The notes: generated by a model not told the origin, from the sequence alone. Positions 16,255 to 25,456 are shown, numbered from the stretch's first letter. The stretch: DNA of 64,000 nucleotides from Streptomyces sp. NBS 14/10 (GCF_002224125.1 NZ_NCSM01000036.1:69747-133746); one strand, 5' to 3'. Numbers and translations are program-made.

Positions 16255-17475
16255 ATGACCGACACCAGCAACACCCGGCCCGCCGAGGGTGAAGCGCAAG
16301 CGCCGCGGCAGAGCCGACTGCGCCGCCTGATGCGCTACGTCCCCCTGATCGCCCCCGTCCTGCTGTGGGCCGTGCCCTGCTGGGTGCTCCTGCACAGCGG
16401 CCAGCACTGGCCGCTGCCCGTCACGCTGGCCGGCACCGTCCTGTTCGCCCTCGGCCTCATCGGTATGCCGCTCGCGATGGTGCGCGGCCACGGCCGACGC
16501 CAGCAGGACCCGGCGGCGATCATCGGCGACACCCTGCTGGGCACCATCTGGATTCTGTTCACCTGGTCCGTTCTGCTCGGCGTCCTCTTGCGGCTCGCCC
16601 TGACCGTGGCCGGCGTCGGCGAGAGCCAGGACCGGGCCCGAATCGTCACCTGGGCCGTCCTCGGCATAACCGCCGTACTGCTCGGCTGGGGGTACGCCGA
16701 GGCCCGCCGCGTACCGCGCGTGCGCCGACTCGACGTCCAACTCCCCCGACTGGGCGCCGGGTTGGACGGCATCCGCGTCGTCCTCATCACCGACACCCAC
16801 TACGGACCCCTCGATCGCACTCGCTGGTCGGCGCGGGTATGCGAGACGGTGAACACGCTGGAAGCCGACCTGGTCTGCCACACCGGCGACATCGCCGACG
16901 GCACAGCCGAACGCCGCCGCGCCCAGGCCGCACCACTCGGTACCGTGCGGGCCACCCAGGCCCGTGTATACGTCACCGGCAACCACGAGTACTACAGCGA
17001 GGCCCAGGGCTGGGTCGACCTGATGGACGAGCTGGGCTGGGAGCCGCTGCGCAACCGCCATCTGCTGCTCGAACGCGGAGGCGACACCCTCGTGGTCGCC
17101 GGCGTGGATGACGTCACCGCCGAGTCCTCCGGCCTGGCAGGCCACCGCGCCCACCTCGCCGGAGCCTTGAACGGCGCCGACCCCGACCTACCCGTCCTGC
17201 TCCTGGCACACCAGCCCAAGTTCATCGACCGGGCAGCAGCCGCCGGCATCGACCTCCAACTCTCCGGCCACACCCACGGCGGCCAGATCTGGCCCTTCCA
17301 CCACCTCGTCCGCATCGACCAGCCCGCCCTCGCCGGCCTCAGCCACCACAGCCCCCGCACCCTCCTCTACACCAGCCGCGGCACCGGCTTCTGGGGCCCA
17401 CCGTTCCGCGTCTTCGCCCCCAGCGAGATCACCCTGCTCGTGCTCCGCTCCCCCCACCCGCCCACCTCGACATAG
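16255..17475 (+). CDS. Membrane-anchored metallophosphoesterase
   Basis: A 406-residue protein starting at 16255 behind AGGGAGGGG. The first 150 or so residues hold four hydrophobic segments. The rest is a calcineurin-like phosphoesterase with every metal-binding motif: DTHYG (DxH), HTGDIAD (GD), VTGNHEYY (GNHE), LLAHQP (H) and SGHTHGGQ (GHxH). This is the YkuE-like family of membrane metallophosphoesterases, which act on lipid-linked or other phosphodiesters at the membrane. The substrate cannot be read from the sequence. It stands alone among mobile debris, with its own ribosome site. Confidence 0.9.
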   Translation: MTDTSNTRPAEGEAQAPRQSRLRRLMRYVPLIAPVLLWAVPCWVLLHSGQHWPLPVTLAGTVLFALGLIGMPLAMVRGHGRRQQDPAAIIGDTLLGTIWILFTWSVLLGVLLRLALTVAGVGESQDRARIVTWAVLGITAVLLGWGYAEARRVPRVRRLDVQLPRLGAGLDGIRVVLITDTHYGPLDRTRWSARVCETVNTLEADLVCHTGDIADGTAERRRAQAAPLGTVRATQARVYVTGNHEYYSEAQGWVDLMDELGWEPLRNRHLLLERGGDTLVVAGVDDVTAESSGLAGHRAHLAGALNGADPDLPVLLLAHQPKFIDRAAAAGIDLQLSGHTHGGQIWPFHHLVRIDQPALAGLSHHSPRTLLYTSRGTGFWGPPFRVFAPSEITLLVLRSPHPPTST

Positions 17476-18001
17476 CACTCGACGGGCCGACACATCCACT
17501 TGGAACAGTCCACAAGCCGAAGGATGCGGCGTCCACAGATGACCACGCCCGTCTCGCTGCGGACAAGATCCGGACCATTCCCGGGCCGACGGCTCCAACG
17601 AACCATACGCCGGATCTCGACGGCGAGTACGAGCGGCTCGTGCCGAACGGCGCCCTGCCTGCCGACCTGGTCACCCCCAACCGCCAGGTCGCCAGCTGGG
17701 CGATGACCCGGCCGCAACCGGCGTGGAGTCCCCACTCCCACATCGCCTGGAGCACAGGACCCAGCTCCAGGCCGTGCGGGGTGAGTTCGTTACGGACCGT
17801 GGAGGGCCACCTCGGGGTGCGGTCCCGGTGGTGGCCGAGATGTACGCGCCGGACGCCGTGTTCGTGGCACCGGATGGCTCGGTCGCCCGGTCGCCCGGTC
17901 GCCCGGTCGCCCGGTCGCCGCAGGCCATCCCCACAGGAGAACCGTCAGCGTCGGCCCACAGGGCGTCGTACCGCTGGCCTGACCGCCGGCGTCCTGGTGC
18001 C
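17476..18001. other. Intergenic debris with an octamer array
   Basis: No intact gene. Two short matches hint at decayed genes: SLRTVEGHL near 17785, like the LuxR recognition helix, and VVAEMYAPDAVFVAPDG near 17830, like an NTF2/SnoaL-type fold. Both are too short to assign. An octamer array (17881-17920) lies inside. Confidence 0.3.
17881..17920. repeat. GGTCGCCC octamer tandem array (four perfect plus one variant)
   Basis: GGTCGCCC occurs four times perfectly from 17881, then once as GGTCGCCG. The unit length equals that of the CCACCCTG array at 12.86 kb and both lie in gene debris. Confidence 0.85.
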
Positions 18002-18547
18002 TCAGTACACCGTGTCGGCCTGGTCCGGGATCAATCGGCCCTGGTCGTCCGGGACCGGGCCGGCGGAGCCGTCCGCGCGGGTATAGGCGGTGGTCGAGCA
18101 CGGATGGAGAGAGACCCTGGCAGGCAGTGGCTCGATGAACATCGGGTTCACCAGCCACTTGCCGTCATCGTTGTCGTAGGCGTGGCACATCAGTTTCTGT
18201 TTATTCCGGTTGATGGCCAGGCGCAGTGTGGTGGCGTCACCGACGAACGTGACATCCGTGTTGGAGCCTCCGGCAGCGAAGACCTGTCGTTTCCCGGCTG
18301 GTGCCCGCTCGAAAGCGGCACTGCCCGTGATACCGAGAATCTCCTGGTTGATGAAACAGCGCTTGCCCTCGATGTAGGTGATCACGGCGTCCGGGCCCTC
18401 GCCGCCGCGGCCGGCCACATGGGGTATCAGTTTAGGTTTCGACGACGGTGTGCTGGTCGTCGTAGAGATAGAAGGCCTCCACACCAATGAACCGATGACC
18501 GCCCTACTCGGCAGCGAACTCCACACGGCCCGGGGGCGGACCCCCAT
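18002..18547 (-). CDS. Unrecognised protein, probably with a broken start
   Basis: A 181-codon frame. The part after about residue 40 looks protein-like (VITYIEGKRCFINQEILGIT and NKQKLMCHAYDNDDGKWLVN). The first 40 residues are low quality. In another frame just upstream, VEAFYLYDDQHTVVET ends at a stop, so the true start may be elsewhere or a frameshift may exist. No family was recognised. It lies 24 bases downstream of the secreted triple-repeat gene on the same strand and could be in its operon. Confidence 0.35.
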   Translation of the reverse strand: MGVRPRAVWSSLPSRAVIGSLVWRPSISTTTSTPSSKPKLIPHVAGRGGEGPDAVITYIEGKRCFINQEILGITGSAAFERAPAGKRQVFAAGGSNTDVTFVGDATTLRLAINRNKQKLMCHAYDNDDGKWLVNPMFIEPLPARVSLHPCSTTAYTRADGSAGPVPDDQGRLIPDQADTVY

Positions 18548-18571
18548 GCACCCCGGGCCGTCCGCGGCCCC

Positions 18572-19243
18572 CTAGAACGAGCGGCTCAGGCGGAGTGACA
18601 GGTAGCAGCCGCCGGCGCGGCCGTCCGTGTCGTCGCCCACCGTCACAGACCTGGTCTCATCGACCGTGTCCCAGCCGCCCTGCGGAATGTACCCTCTGCA
18701 CTGCCCCGAGGCATCGCGTCCGCCATCGCCGTACCACTGCACGTCGAGCCGAATGTCCGAGCGACCGGACAGGGCGAAGGTGAGGTTGCACCAGCCCGCG
18801 CGGTTGTCGGTGTCCACCCGGATGCTGTCGCCGAACGTCTTGTACGTCTTGATCGGGATCGTGTGCGTGCCCTCGTCCTCGCACTGGCTCTCGTCGCTGC
18901 CGGGCTCCACCATCCAGGTGTAGGTGACGTTCAGGCCCGCGAGCGTGTTCGACGGGTCGTAGATGCCGAAGGCCAGCTGGCAGCCGCCCGCACGGTTGTC
19001 GGTGTCCAGGCGGATGGTGGAGGTCCAGTCGGGCGCGGTGACCCACCGCTCCGGCGGATTCGTCGGCCCGTCACACTGGCCGTCCCCGTCGGGGTAGAAC
19101 CGGACGCCCAGCTCGGGCGCGGCGTTGGCCGAGGACGGCGCCGCGTCGGCCGAAGTGACCGACAGGCCGCTCACCATCAGTAAGCCGACCGCCAGCACGG
19201 CCGCCCGTCGGGCCGATCTGCTGCCCAGCTTCTGCTTTCTCAC
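18572..19243 (-). CDS. Secreted protein with three DTDxRAGxC repeats
   Basis: A 223-residue exported protein. The N-terminus MRKQKLGSRSARRAAVLAVG is followed by a hydrophobic core and a likely AlaXAla cleavage site (ADA-AP) near residue 35. The mature part repeats one motif three times: IRLDTDNRAGGCQLAFGI, IRVDTDNRAGWCNLTFAL and a diverged DDTDGRAGGCYLSLRL. Each has a DTD acidic triplet and a Cys in a strand-like context, suggesting a compact calcium-binding or disulphide-stabilised beta fold. Eight or so cysteines fit extracytoplasmic disulphides. The family was not recognised; the role may be in surface binding. Confidence 0.65.
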   Translation of the reverse strand: MRKQKLGSRSARRAAVLAVGLLMVSGLSVTSADAAPSSANAAPELGVRFYPDGDGQCDGPTNPPERWVTAPDWTSTIRLDTDNRAGGCQLAFGIYDPSNTLAGLNVTYTWMVEPGSDESQCEDEGTHTIPIKTYKTFGDSIRVDTDNRAGWCNLTFALSGRSDIRLDVQWYGDGGRDASGQCRGYIPQGGWDTVDETRSVTVGDDTDGRAGGCYLSLRLSRSF

Positions 19244-19745
19244 GTGTGTCTCCCACGATGTCTTCGGTTGATCCGGAAAAGGTGCCGAACCGTTCCACGA
19301 GCGTGAATGACCATCACTGAATTCCCGTTGGTGCGATGGAGCGGAGAGGTACAGAGAGGTACAGAGAGAAACCGAGGTGGATCAGACGGGGGAAGGCGGA
19401 ATGGGCCCCTCCAAACCGAGGCGCCGCACCGAGGGCGCGGCGACGACGCCACATTATCCAAGGCACATCAGGACAAGCAGTGAGGCCGATACCGGCCAGG
19501 TGCGGTCAATATCGGGCAAAGTCTGACCGAAATCAGCGCCACCTGGCCATACCGGACGACCGTGATCGCCGTGCCGGGAACCTCCGCACGAAGAGCTAAG
19601 GTCGGCGCCCGATGGGCAGGTGATCGTCCGCTCGCTACGCTCCGGTGCGACGTATGGGTGCCGAAAACCTCATCCATAGGCTGTGACCTGCAGGATTAGG
19701 GATGCACCTGAGAGTCACCGAGCTGGTACGCCAGGATGATCCATC
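19244..19745. other. Intergenic region without a recognisable gene
   Basis: About 500 bases between the secreted-protein start and a transposase remnant. No supported gene and no strong hairpin. It should hold the promoter of the secreted-protein gene on the minus strand. Confidence 0.4.
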
Positions 19746-20540
19746 GCGCTGCTGCGACTCCTCTACCTCACGCTTACCAACGTGTTCGCTCTCCTACGGC
19801 TGCTGCCGATGAGCGACACCGACAAGAGCGTCGAGATTCTCACCCTCCGCCACCAACTGGCCGTCCTTCAACGCCAGGTCGCCAAACCCCGGCTCACTCC
19901 GACCGACCGCATATTCCTCGCCGCCCTACTGCACCGGCTCCCCCGCACCACACTCCGGCGACTTCATCTGATCGTCTCCCCCGACACGGTCCTCCGCTGG
20001 CACCGCGACCTCCTACGCCGCCGCCACGCCAACGCCTCCCGCCCCTAACGGCCAGGACGACCACCCACTCACCGCAGCATCCAAACCCTCATCCTGCGCA
20101 TGGCCCGAGAAAACCCGAGCTGGGGACACAGAAGAATCCACGGCGAACTCGCCGCCCTCGGGGTCAAAGTAGCCGCTCCACAGTATGGGAGATCCTCCAG
20201 CGCAACGGCATCGATCCCTCACCTCAGCGCGACTGCCCAGACCTGGACCACCTTCCTCCGCGGTCAACCACAGGCAATTCTTGCCGCCGACTTCTTCGAA
20301 ACCCGGACGCTGACCGGAGCACGCCTGTACGTCTTCGCCGTCATCGAACACGCCACGCGGCGTATCCGCGTCCTCGGCGCAACCAACGAGGCCGACGCGA
20401 CGGTGAAGTACCTGATCCGTGACCGCGACCGCAGATACACGGATGCCTTCGACGCCGTACTCGAAGTCGAAGGCACGGTCGTGACGGTCGCCCCGGACAC
20501 CGACCTCAAGTACCTCCCCGGTGATCTGTTCGGAGAGTAG
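19746..20540 (+). pseudogene. Integrase-core (DDE) transposase remnant, copy 1
   Basis: Frame 3 begins ALLRLLYLTLTNVFALLRLL with the start codon lost (GCG where the copy at 51.9 kb has GTG). It continues to SPDTVLRWHRDLLRRRHANA and stops at 20048. Frame resumes as MARENPSWGHRRIHGELAAL, shifts at the VWEIL region, then gives ILAADFFETRTLTGARLYVF and KYLIRDRDRRYTDAF before leaving the family. Stops, frameshifts and a missing C-terminus with the catalytic Glu make it dead. It belongs to the rve-domain (IS3/IS481-like) transposases common in streptomycetes. Confidence 0.85.
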
Positions 20541-20585
20541 CGAGGCGTTTCGCGCGGCCGTCCGTCGCACGGAGTTGGACGAGGC

Positions 20586-20614
20586 GCCTACCGCAGCAGA
20601 TGGCTGCGGTAGGC
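20586..20614. terminator. Strong 12-bp stem-loop
   Basis: GCCTACCGCAGC (20586-20597) and GCTGCGGTAGGC (20603-20614) are perfect complements around the loop AGATG. It lies between the transposase remnant and sodF, so it may insulate sodF from upstream transcription. Confidence 0.6.
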
Positions 20615-20841
20615 CCGAGACGGACACCTCATGCAGCCCCTGAGGTGATCGTTCTCAAGGTGGCTCACCACCTTGCTGCGGACAGTGGTGGATCGCCCCC
20701 CGGGTGGTGGACGGTGCTGACCCACTCGAACCGGCGGTTGCCGGGTGAGAAGACGATCACCTGTCGGAAGGGCGGCACCCAAGGGTGCCGAGTCCGGAGG
20801 CTGACGGGCCAGCCCCGCCTGACGCCATCGTCCTGCATTAC

Positions 20842-20866
20842 ATAAGTTGTTGCAACTTATTCGCAA
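20842..20866. promoter_or_regulatory. Nur-box-like operator before sodF
   Basis: TTGCAA-N5-TCGCAA at 20850-20866 matches the Streptomyces Nur box (TTGCAA-N5-TTGCAA) with one mismatch. It overlaps a perfect palindrome ATAAGTTG-TTG-CAACTTAT at 20842-20860. Nur with nickel represses the iron superoxide dismutase gene sodF in Streptomyces, and the gene starting 56 bases downstream is an Fe/Mn-type dismutase. Confidence 0.75.
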
Positions 20867-20921
20867 TAACGGTTTAGGGTGGTCCTGACGATCACCCAAC
20901 CGTTGAAAGGGGCCGTGTCTG

Positions 20922-21533
20922 ATGGGCACGTACTCGCTTCCCGACCTGCCATACGGCTACTCCGCGCTCGCACCGGCCATCACGCCGGAGATCCTGGAGC
21001 TGCACCACAGCAAGCACCACGCCGCATACGTCAAGGGCGCCAACGACACGCTGGAGCAGATCGCCGAGGCCCGCGACAAAGACGCGATCACCCCGACCGG
21101 GCTGGTCAGCCTGGAGAAGACCTACGCGTTCAACCTCTCCGGGCACGTGCTGCACTCAATCTTCTGGCAGAACCTCTCACCCGACGGCGGAGACCGCCCC
21201 GACGGCCCGCTGGCCACCGCGATCGACGAGCACCTCGGCGGCTTCGAAGCGTTCAAGAAGCAGCTCACCGTCGCCACCTCTTCCGTCCAGGGCTCCGGCT
21301 GGGGCGTACTGGCCTGGGAGCCCCTGGGCAAGCGGCTCGTAGTTGAGCAGGTCTACGACCACCACGGAAACGTCGGCCAGGGCACCACACCACTCCTGGT
21401 CTTCGATGCCTGGGAGCACGCCTACTACCTCCAATACAAGAACGTACGCCCCGACTACGTCACCAAGCTGTGGGACCTCGTCAACTGGAACGACGTCGCC
21501 GCCCGCTACACCACGGCGACCGCCGCCAGCTGA
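20922..21533 (+). CDS. sodF: Superoxide dismutase, iron type
   Basis: A 203-residue Fe/Mn superoxide dismutase that converts superoxide to oxygen and hydrogen peroxide in the cytosol. The N-terminal hairpin has [14 protein letters not shown] with the first metal His. The second His is in [12 protein letters not shown], and the Asp/His pair is in [12 protein letters not shown]. Length and motifs are those of the intact enzyme. The start ATG at 20922 follows AAAGGGG. The Nur-like box upstream argues for the nickel-repressed, iron-using SodF that replaces nickel SodN when nickel is scarce. Metal choice cannot be proved from sequence alone. Confidence 0.92.
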   Translation: MGTYSLPDLPYGYSALAPAITPEILELHHSKHHAAYVKGANDTLEQIAEARDKDAITPTGLVSLEKTYAFNLSGHVLHSIFWQNLSPDGGDRPDGPLATAIDEHLGGFEAFKKQLTVATSSVQGSGWGVLAWEPLGKRLVVEQVYDHHGNVGQGTTPLLVFDAWEHAYYLQYKNVRPDYVTKLWDLVNWNDVAARYTTATAAS

Positions 21534-21639
21534 CAGCAGAGCCAGCCGCCTGTCACCCCTCGGGCCGGGAAGCCAAACGGCTTCCCGGCCCGAACCATCT
21601 TGATGCCCCCCAGAGAAGTGCAGCAGCGATCCCCGACAG

Positions 21640-21800
21640 CGTCACCTGGTCGTGGACACACGCGGGCTGCCCCTGCTGGTTATGGTCACCCTCCTACGAG
21701 CGGCTCGTCCGGCACTCCGAGACGCTCATCACCTGGGCAGCGATCACCCTCATGACCGCCGTCTCACCCGGAAGAAGAGCCCGGCACCTCTCACCCGCTC
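21640..21800 (+). pseudogene. IS5-like transposase C-terminal remnant
   Basis: SYERLVRHSETLITWAAITL in one frame, continuing as RRLTRKK after a one-base shift, resembles the last helix region of IS5-type DDE transposases (RRYERR...H...LACALITWRRL). Nothing upstream keeps the catalytic part. Confidence 0.45.
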
Positions 21801-22119
21801 CCGGGTCACACGGGCCGCGTCGGCCTCGCGTGATCCGCCAGTACTACCTCGGCACCACCAAGATGAACGCGCCGCACGGACGAGATGAACGAACGCTTCC
21901 CCGGCCTGCTGCCCGCGCTGGTGGACGCAGCCGCCCAGGAAGCGCCGGTACCTGCCGCCTGACGGCCGAACCGGCCCTGCGGGCCGAGGGGCGCCCGGAT
22001 GGCGACGCCGAGGAGGCCGGGGCACGATTCCAGTGAGGAGTCCCCGGAAAAGTACGGCCCGGCGCAAGGAGCGGGCTGGGACCTGCACGAGTAGCGGCGC
22101 CTCGGACGGGCCGAGGCTG
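21801..22119. other. Gene-poor stretch
   Basis: About 320 bases with short open frames only. I see no recognisable family or site. Confidence 0.35.
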
Positions 22120-22545
22120 TCAGCGAGCGGGCGGGGAGGCGACCTCGGGTGCGGTCCAGTTACTCAGGAGCTGGAGTGCCTGGGCGGTGTCGGAGCCGGG
22201 CTCCACGTTGTAGACGCACAGCGTCTGCTCGGCGTCGCCGGGGACCTGAAACGACTCGTAGGAGAAGTGGAGATCGCCCGCGACCGGGTGGAAGTAGTGC
22301 TTGGCACCGTGGGTTCGGCGCAGGACCTTGTGGTCGCTCCACCAGGCCGAGAACTCGGGGCAGAGCAGGGTGAGTTCACGCCGGCACGTCCCTCAGCGTC
22401 TCCAGCGTCAGGTACGGGCCGGGCCGGACCCGCTGAGGCCGGCTGGGGGCGCGACGTACTGTGTGCGGGGCGGGCAGCAGCAGGTCGGTGAGGTGCTCAC
22501 GTTCGGACGAGTCGAGGTGCAGGGCCCAGGCCAACGCCTCGACGA
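22120..22545 (-). pseudogene. XRE/MmyB-type regulator, C-terminal remnant
   Basis: The minus strand first reads VVEALAWALHLDSSEREHLT and then APSRPQRVRPGPYL, the end of an XRE helix-turn-helix domain and the start of an MmyB-like ligand domain, and stops after LRDVPA. A second frame then gives RELTLLCPEFSAWWSDHKVL, HPVAGDLHFSYESF and QTLCVYNVEPGSDTAQAL, the end of the MmyB domain, with stop at 22120. The N-terminal HTH is missing and the middle is deleted. At its upstream edge it runs head-on into the amidase scrap. Confidence 0.75.
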
Positions 22546-23084
22546 CCTCGATGCCCGCCTGTGGAGCACCAACCTGGTGACGTGGATCGACGGCTTCGCC
22601 GCCGCCTTCGAGCGACCCGTCGAGTCCACCACGGTCGAACCCGAGATGCTGGCCAGTTACGCATACGGGCAGCAGGTCAGCGGAGCCGAGTTCGTCCACG
22701 CGCTCGCGATGCGCAACAGCGTCGCACGCGCGATCGGCCAGTACTTCGCCGACTACGAGCTGCTGCTCACCCCGACCCTGCCCGAACTGCCCGTCCCCCT
22801 GGGCACGTACGCCGAGGGGCGCCGAAGGCGCCGACGGTCTCGGCTGGCTCAAGCAACTCTTCCACCGCTCGCCCTTCACCGCCGCGTTCAACGTCGCGGG
22901 CACCCCCGCCATGTCCGTACCCCTGGAGACCGACGCCGCCACCGGACTCCCCATCGGCATCCAGTTCGCCGCGGGATACGGACGCGAGGACGTCCTCTTC
23001 CGCCTCGCCGGACAACTGGAACAGGCCGCCCCATGGGCGCAGCGGACCCCTGTCGTATGGGCGGGCAGCCACGACAACACCTGA
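22520..23084 (+). pseudogene. Amidase-signature enzyme, C-terminal remnant with frameshift
   Basis: Frame 2 reads WSTNLVTWIDGFAAAFERPV, ANSEF-like FVHALAMRNSVARAIGQYF and LLLTPTLPELPVPLGTYAEG. A shift near 22815 then gives LGWLKQLFHRSPFTAAFNVA, GTPAMSVPLETDAATGLPIG and the stop at 23082. This is the substrate-channel and C-terminal part of amidase-signature hydrolases. The Ser-Ser-Lys catalytic core is absent, so the fragment is inactive. Confidence 0.75.
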
Positions 23085-23249
23085 CCGCCTCCCACCCCGA
23101 CACGACGACGGAAACGCCGCAGTGCCGGCGCGGTGGGCCGTCACCCGTGGCTCAGGAGCCGGCGGCGAAGTGGTGCTCGAAGGCGCGTGCAGCCGCGGAA
23201 GGGCTGCGTCCCGTCGGGACGGCGAGGGAGATGGGCCAGCCCAGCTGAC

Positions 23250-23585
23250 GTGATCACCGGAGCCCGCGGCGGCATCGACGCCGGTCTGCTACGGCGCCTG
23301 CACGTATCCGGGCACGACGTCCGGGCGGCCAGCCGTGCCCCGGAAAGGCTCGATCTGCCTGCCGGCGCCCTCGATCTCGCGGACCCGACGACTTTCGCCC
23401 CCGCGCTGGTCGGCGTCACCGATGTCTTCCTCTACGCCGAATGCAGCGGGTGGTACTGCTCTCATCGGACTCGGCGGTCCTCCCCCAACGCGGAACACAA
23501 CGCGCTGGCCCACCATCACCTGCAGGTGGAACGGGCGCCACGGGCCACACCGCTGACAGCGACCGTGCTGCGCCCGGGCGAGTGA
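23250..23585 (+). pseudogene. NmrA-like NAD(P)-binding protein remnant
   Basis: VITGARGGIDAGLLRRLHVS, then GHDVRAASRAPERLDLPAGA and FAPALVGVTDVFLYAE, form the Rossmann start of an NmrA-like quinone/NAD(P)-binding protein. After a deletion and frame change, QRVVLLSSDSAV appears in one frame, and HNALAHHHLQVERA followed by PLTATVLRPGE in another. The rest of the protein is gone. Confidence 0.65.
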
Positions 23586-23762
23586 CCATCAAGCACCCTG
23601 AGGTCGGCGAACTCCAGCTCGACACCGACCGGTTGCCGGCCCCGAGTGGACCTGCGCATCGTCCTGTACACGGCGCCACCCGGAAGCGAAGCAGCAGGCA
23701 GGCTGCGCCTGCTCCGTGTCGTCGGAGCCGAAGACAGGGCTGCGCCATGGCAAGATGCCTGA
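23583..23762 (+). pseudogene. Second MmyB-type ligand-domain remnant
   Basis: VTIKHPEVGELQLDTDRLPA, then after a frameshift VDLRIVLYTAPPGSEAAGRL and the stop at 23760. This is the C-terminal segment of the MmyB-like ligand-binding domain, on the opposite strand from the copy at 22.1-22.5 kb. The two sequences differ, so they come from different genes. Confidence 0.6.
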
Positions 23763-23814
23763 CCCCACAACGGCTGCCCGCGACATCATCCACGTCGGCG
23801 TACGCGTCCCGCGC

Positions 23815-24120
23815 TCAGCCGGCCGGACCGCGGAGTCCGGCCGGCCTGCCCGAAAGAGGCGGCGCGGCTGGCCAACTGCTGCGCGTCAGCCAGCGCAGCC
23901 GGTGCGCGTACGGGGCTCCTGTGTGGCCGGCGACCTCGCCGAAAAGGACGCCGAAGACCCGGCGCCACTCGGCGAGCGGTCCGAGCGTGTGCCGCAGCAG
24001 GCGGAAGGCGGGCTCCGAGCCCCAGGCCCAGGGGCAGGCCGCGTCGGTGAACTCGGTGATCCGCAGGATCGGCGGCAGGGCGCCCTGCTCTCCTCGTCCG
24101 TCATCCGCGCCATCGGTCAT
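23815..24120 (-). pseudogene. DsbA-like thioredoxin-fold protein, N-terminal remnant
   Basis: From ATG 24120 the minus strand reads RITEFTDAACPWAWGSEPAF, then RLLRHTLGPLAEWRRVFGVL. This is the N-terminal thioredoxin strand and the CPWAW motif of a DsbA-like family seen in actinomycetes (the usual CxxC is CPWA here, as in that subfamily). The frame departs from the family after HRLRWLTRSSWP. The family is about 200 residues or more, so half is missing. Confidence 0.6.
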
Positions 24121-24173
24121 GCCAGCACCCCGGGGGCGTAGCGCACATCCGGGGCGGACCGGCCGGGATCCAC

Positions 24174-24412
24174 GTCGTGAAGGGGCATCCGGAGTTCGTC
24201 TTCCTCGACGACTCCAGTGGCACCGCCGAGGAGGTTCGTATCCGCACCTCCCCCGGCGACTACATCTTCGTCCCGCCGTATGTCCCGCACCGCGAGGAGA
24301 ACCCGAGCCCGGACCGGGAGACCGTCGTGGTGATCGCCCGCAGCACCCAGGAGCCATCGTCGCCAACCTGCCCGAGTTGTACGTCCTCCACGAGGCGCCC
24401 GAACCCGGCTGA
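24174..24412 (+). pseudogene. Cupin-domain protein, C-terminal remnant
   Basis: VRIRTSPGDYIFVPPYVPHR carries the second cupin motif (G.Y.P..PH). ETVVVIARSTQE follows, and a frameshift then leads to AIVANLPELYVLHEAPEPG and a stop at 24412. The first cupin motif is lost. Confidence 0.6.
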
Positions 24413-24470
24413 CCGGTTCCCCGGGCAGCGCGCTGCTGCTGCGAGGGGGCACGGCCCTTGTACATATGAC

Positions 24471-24486
24471 TGACAAGAACCTGTCA
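24471..24486. promoter_or_regulatory. Inverted repeat TGACA-N6-TGTCA upstream of the LLM gene
   Basis: TGACA (24471-24475) and TGTCA (24482-24486) are separated by six bases, 47 bases before the luciferase-like gene. It is a possible operator. No regulator in the window clearly matches it. Confidence 0.3.
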
Positions 24487-24532
24487 CACACGGATCGGAA
24501 TGCGGGTTCGCCCGACGCCCGTTCCGACTGGC

Positions 24533-25456
24533 ATGACTATTGGCGTAACGCTCAACGCGTCCGACGCGCAGAACCAGGTCGACGCCACCGTGCTGCTGGC
24601 CCAGGAAGCCGCAGCCGCCGGTCTGCGGTCGGCTTGGTTCGGCCAGACCTTCGGCGCGGACTCACCTCAACTCGCGGCGATCGTCGGGCGGGCGGTGCCC
24701 GGACTGCAGGTGGGCACCTCCGCGATCCCCGTCTTCGGCCGCCACCCGCTGCTCGTCTCCAGCCAGGCCCAGACCGCCCAGGCCGCGACACACGGCCGCT
24801 ACCACCTCGGGCTGGCCCTGGGCACGAAACTGCTGACGGAGACCGGCTTCGGCCTGCCCTTCGAACGCCCCATCGCCCGACTGCGTGAATTCCTCACCGC
24901 GCTGCGGCAGTTGACGCAGAACGGCACGGCCGACTTCCACGGTGAACTGCTCACCGCCACCACTCCGATCCCGGCGCGCGTACCGGGCGCCGAGAGCGGT
25001 GTCCCCTTTCTGGTCGCCGCGATGGGGCCGCAGGCGCTACGGGTCAGCGGTGAGATCGCGGACGGAATCCTGCCCTATCTGGCGGGGCCGCGCGCCTTGG
25101 CGGAACACATCGTTCCCGCCCTGACCGCCGCGGCCGAGGCCGCCGGCCGTCCCGCACCCCGAATCGTGGCCCTGGTGCCGGGCGTGGTCACGGACGACGT
25201 GGACGCGGTGCGGGCGAAGGCCACCGAGACCCTCGCGTTCTACGAACAGATCCCGTCCTACGCGCGGGTCATCGAACTCTCCGGCGGCCGACGGGCCGCC
25301 GACGTGGCCGTGATCGGGGACGAGAAGACGGTCGGAGCCGAGGTACGGCGTTACCGCGACGCCGGCGCCACCGAGGTCGTGTTCTCGGGCACCGAGATCG
25401 CGGGAGAAGCGGACCGCCGGCGTACCTGGGCACTCCTCGGCGAACTGGCCGGCTGA
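24533..25456 (+). CDS. LLM-class (F420-type) oxidoreductase
   Basis: A 307-residue luciferase-like TIM-barrel protein starting MTIGVTLNASDAQN. Recognisable elements are LRSAWFGQTFG, VGTSAIPVFGRHPLLVSSQA, HGRYHLGLALGT and the C-terminal region GATEVVFSGTEI. The family uses reduced F420 or FMN. The overall pattern, with AAMGPQALRVSGEIADG, is typical of the F420-dependent group common in actinomycetes. The ribosome site before 24533 is weak. The DUF1684 gene follows by 79 bases, so the two may be one transcript. The substrate is unknown. Confidence 0.85.
   Translation: MTIGVTLNASDAQNQVDATVLLAQEAAAAGLRSAWFGQTFGADSPQLAAIVGRAVPGLQVGTSAIPVFGRHPLLVSSQAQTAQAATHGRYHLGLALGTKLLTETGFGLPFERPIARLREFLTALRQLTQNGTADFHGELLTATTPIPARVPGAESGVPFLVAAMGPQALRVSGEIADGILPYLAGPRALAEHIVPALTAAAEAAGRPAPRIVALVPGVVTDDVDAVRAKATETLAFYEQIPSYARVIELSGGRRAADVAVIGDEKTVGAEVRRYRDAGATEVVFSGTEIAGEADRRRTWALLGELAG

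Noticed and set aside
17765..17860. Possible LuxR HTH (SLRTVEGHL) and NTF2-like (YAPDAVFVAPDG) scraps
   Set aside because: Each covers fewer than 20 residues, in different frames; chance matches cannot be excluded, so no gene is claimed.
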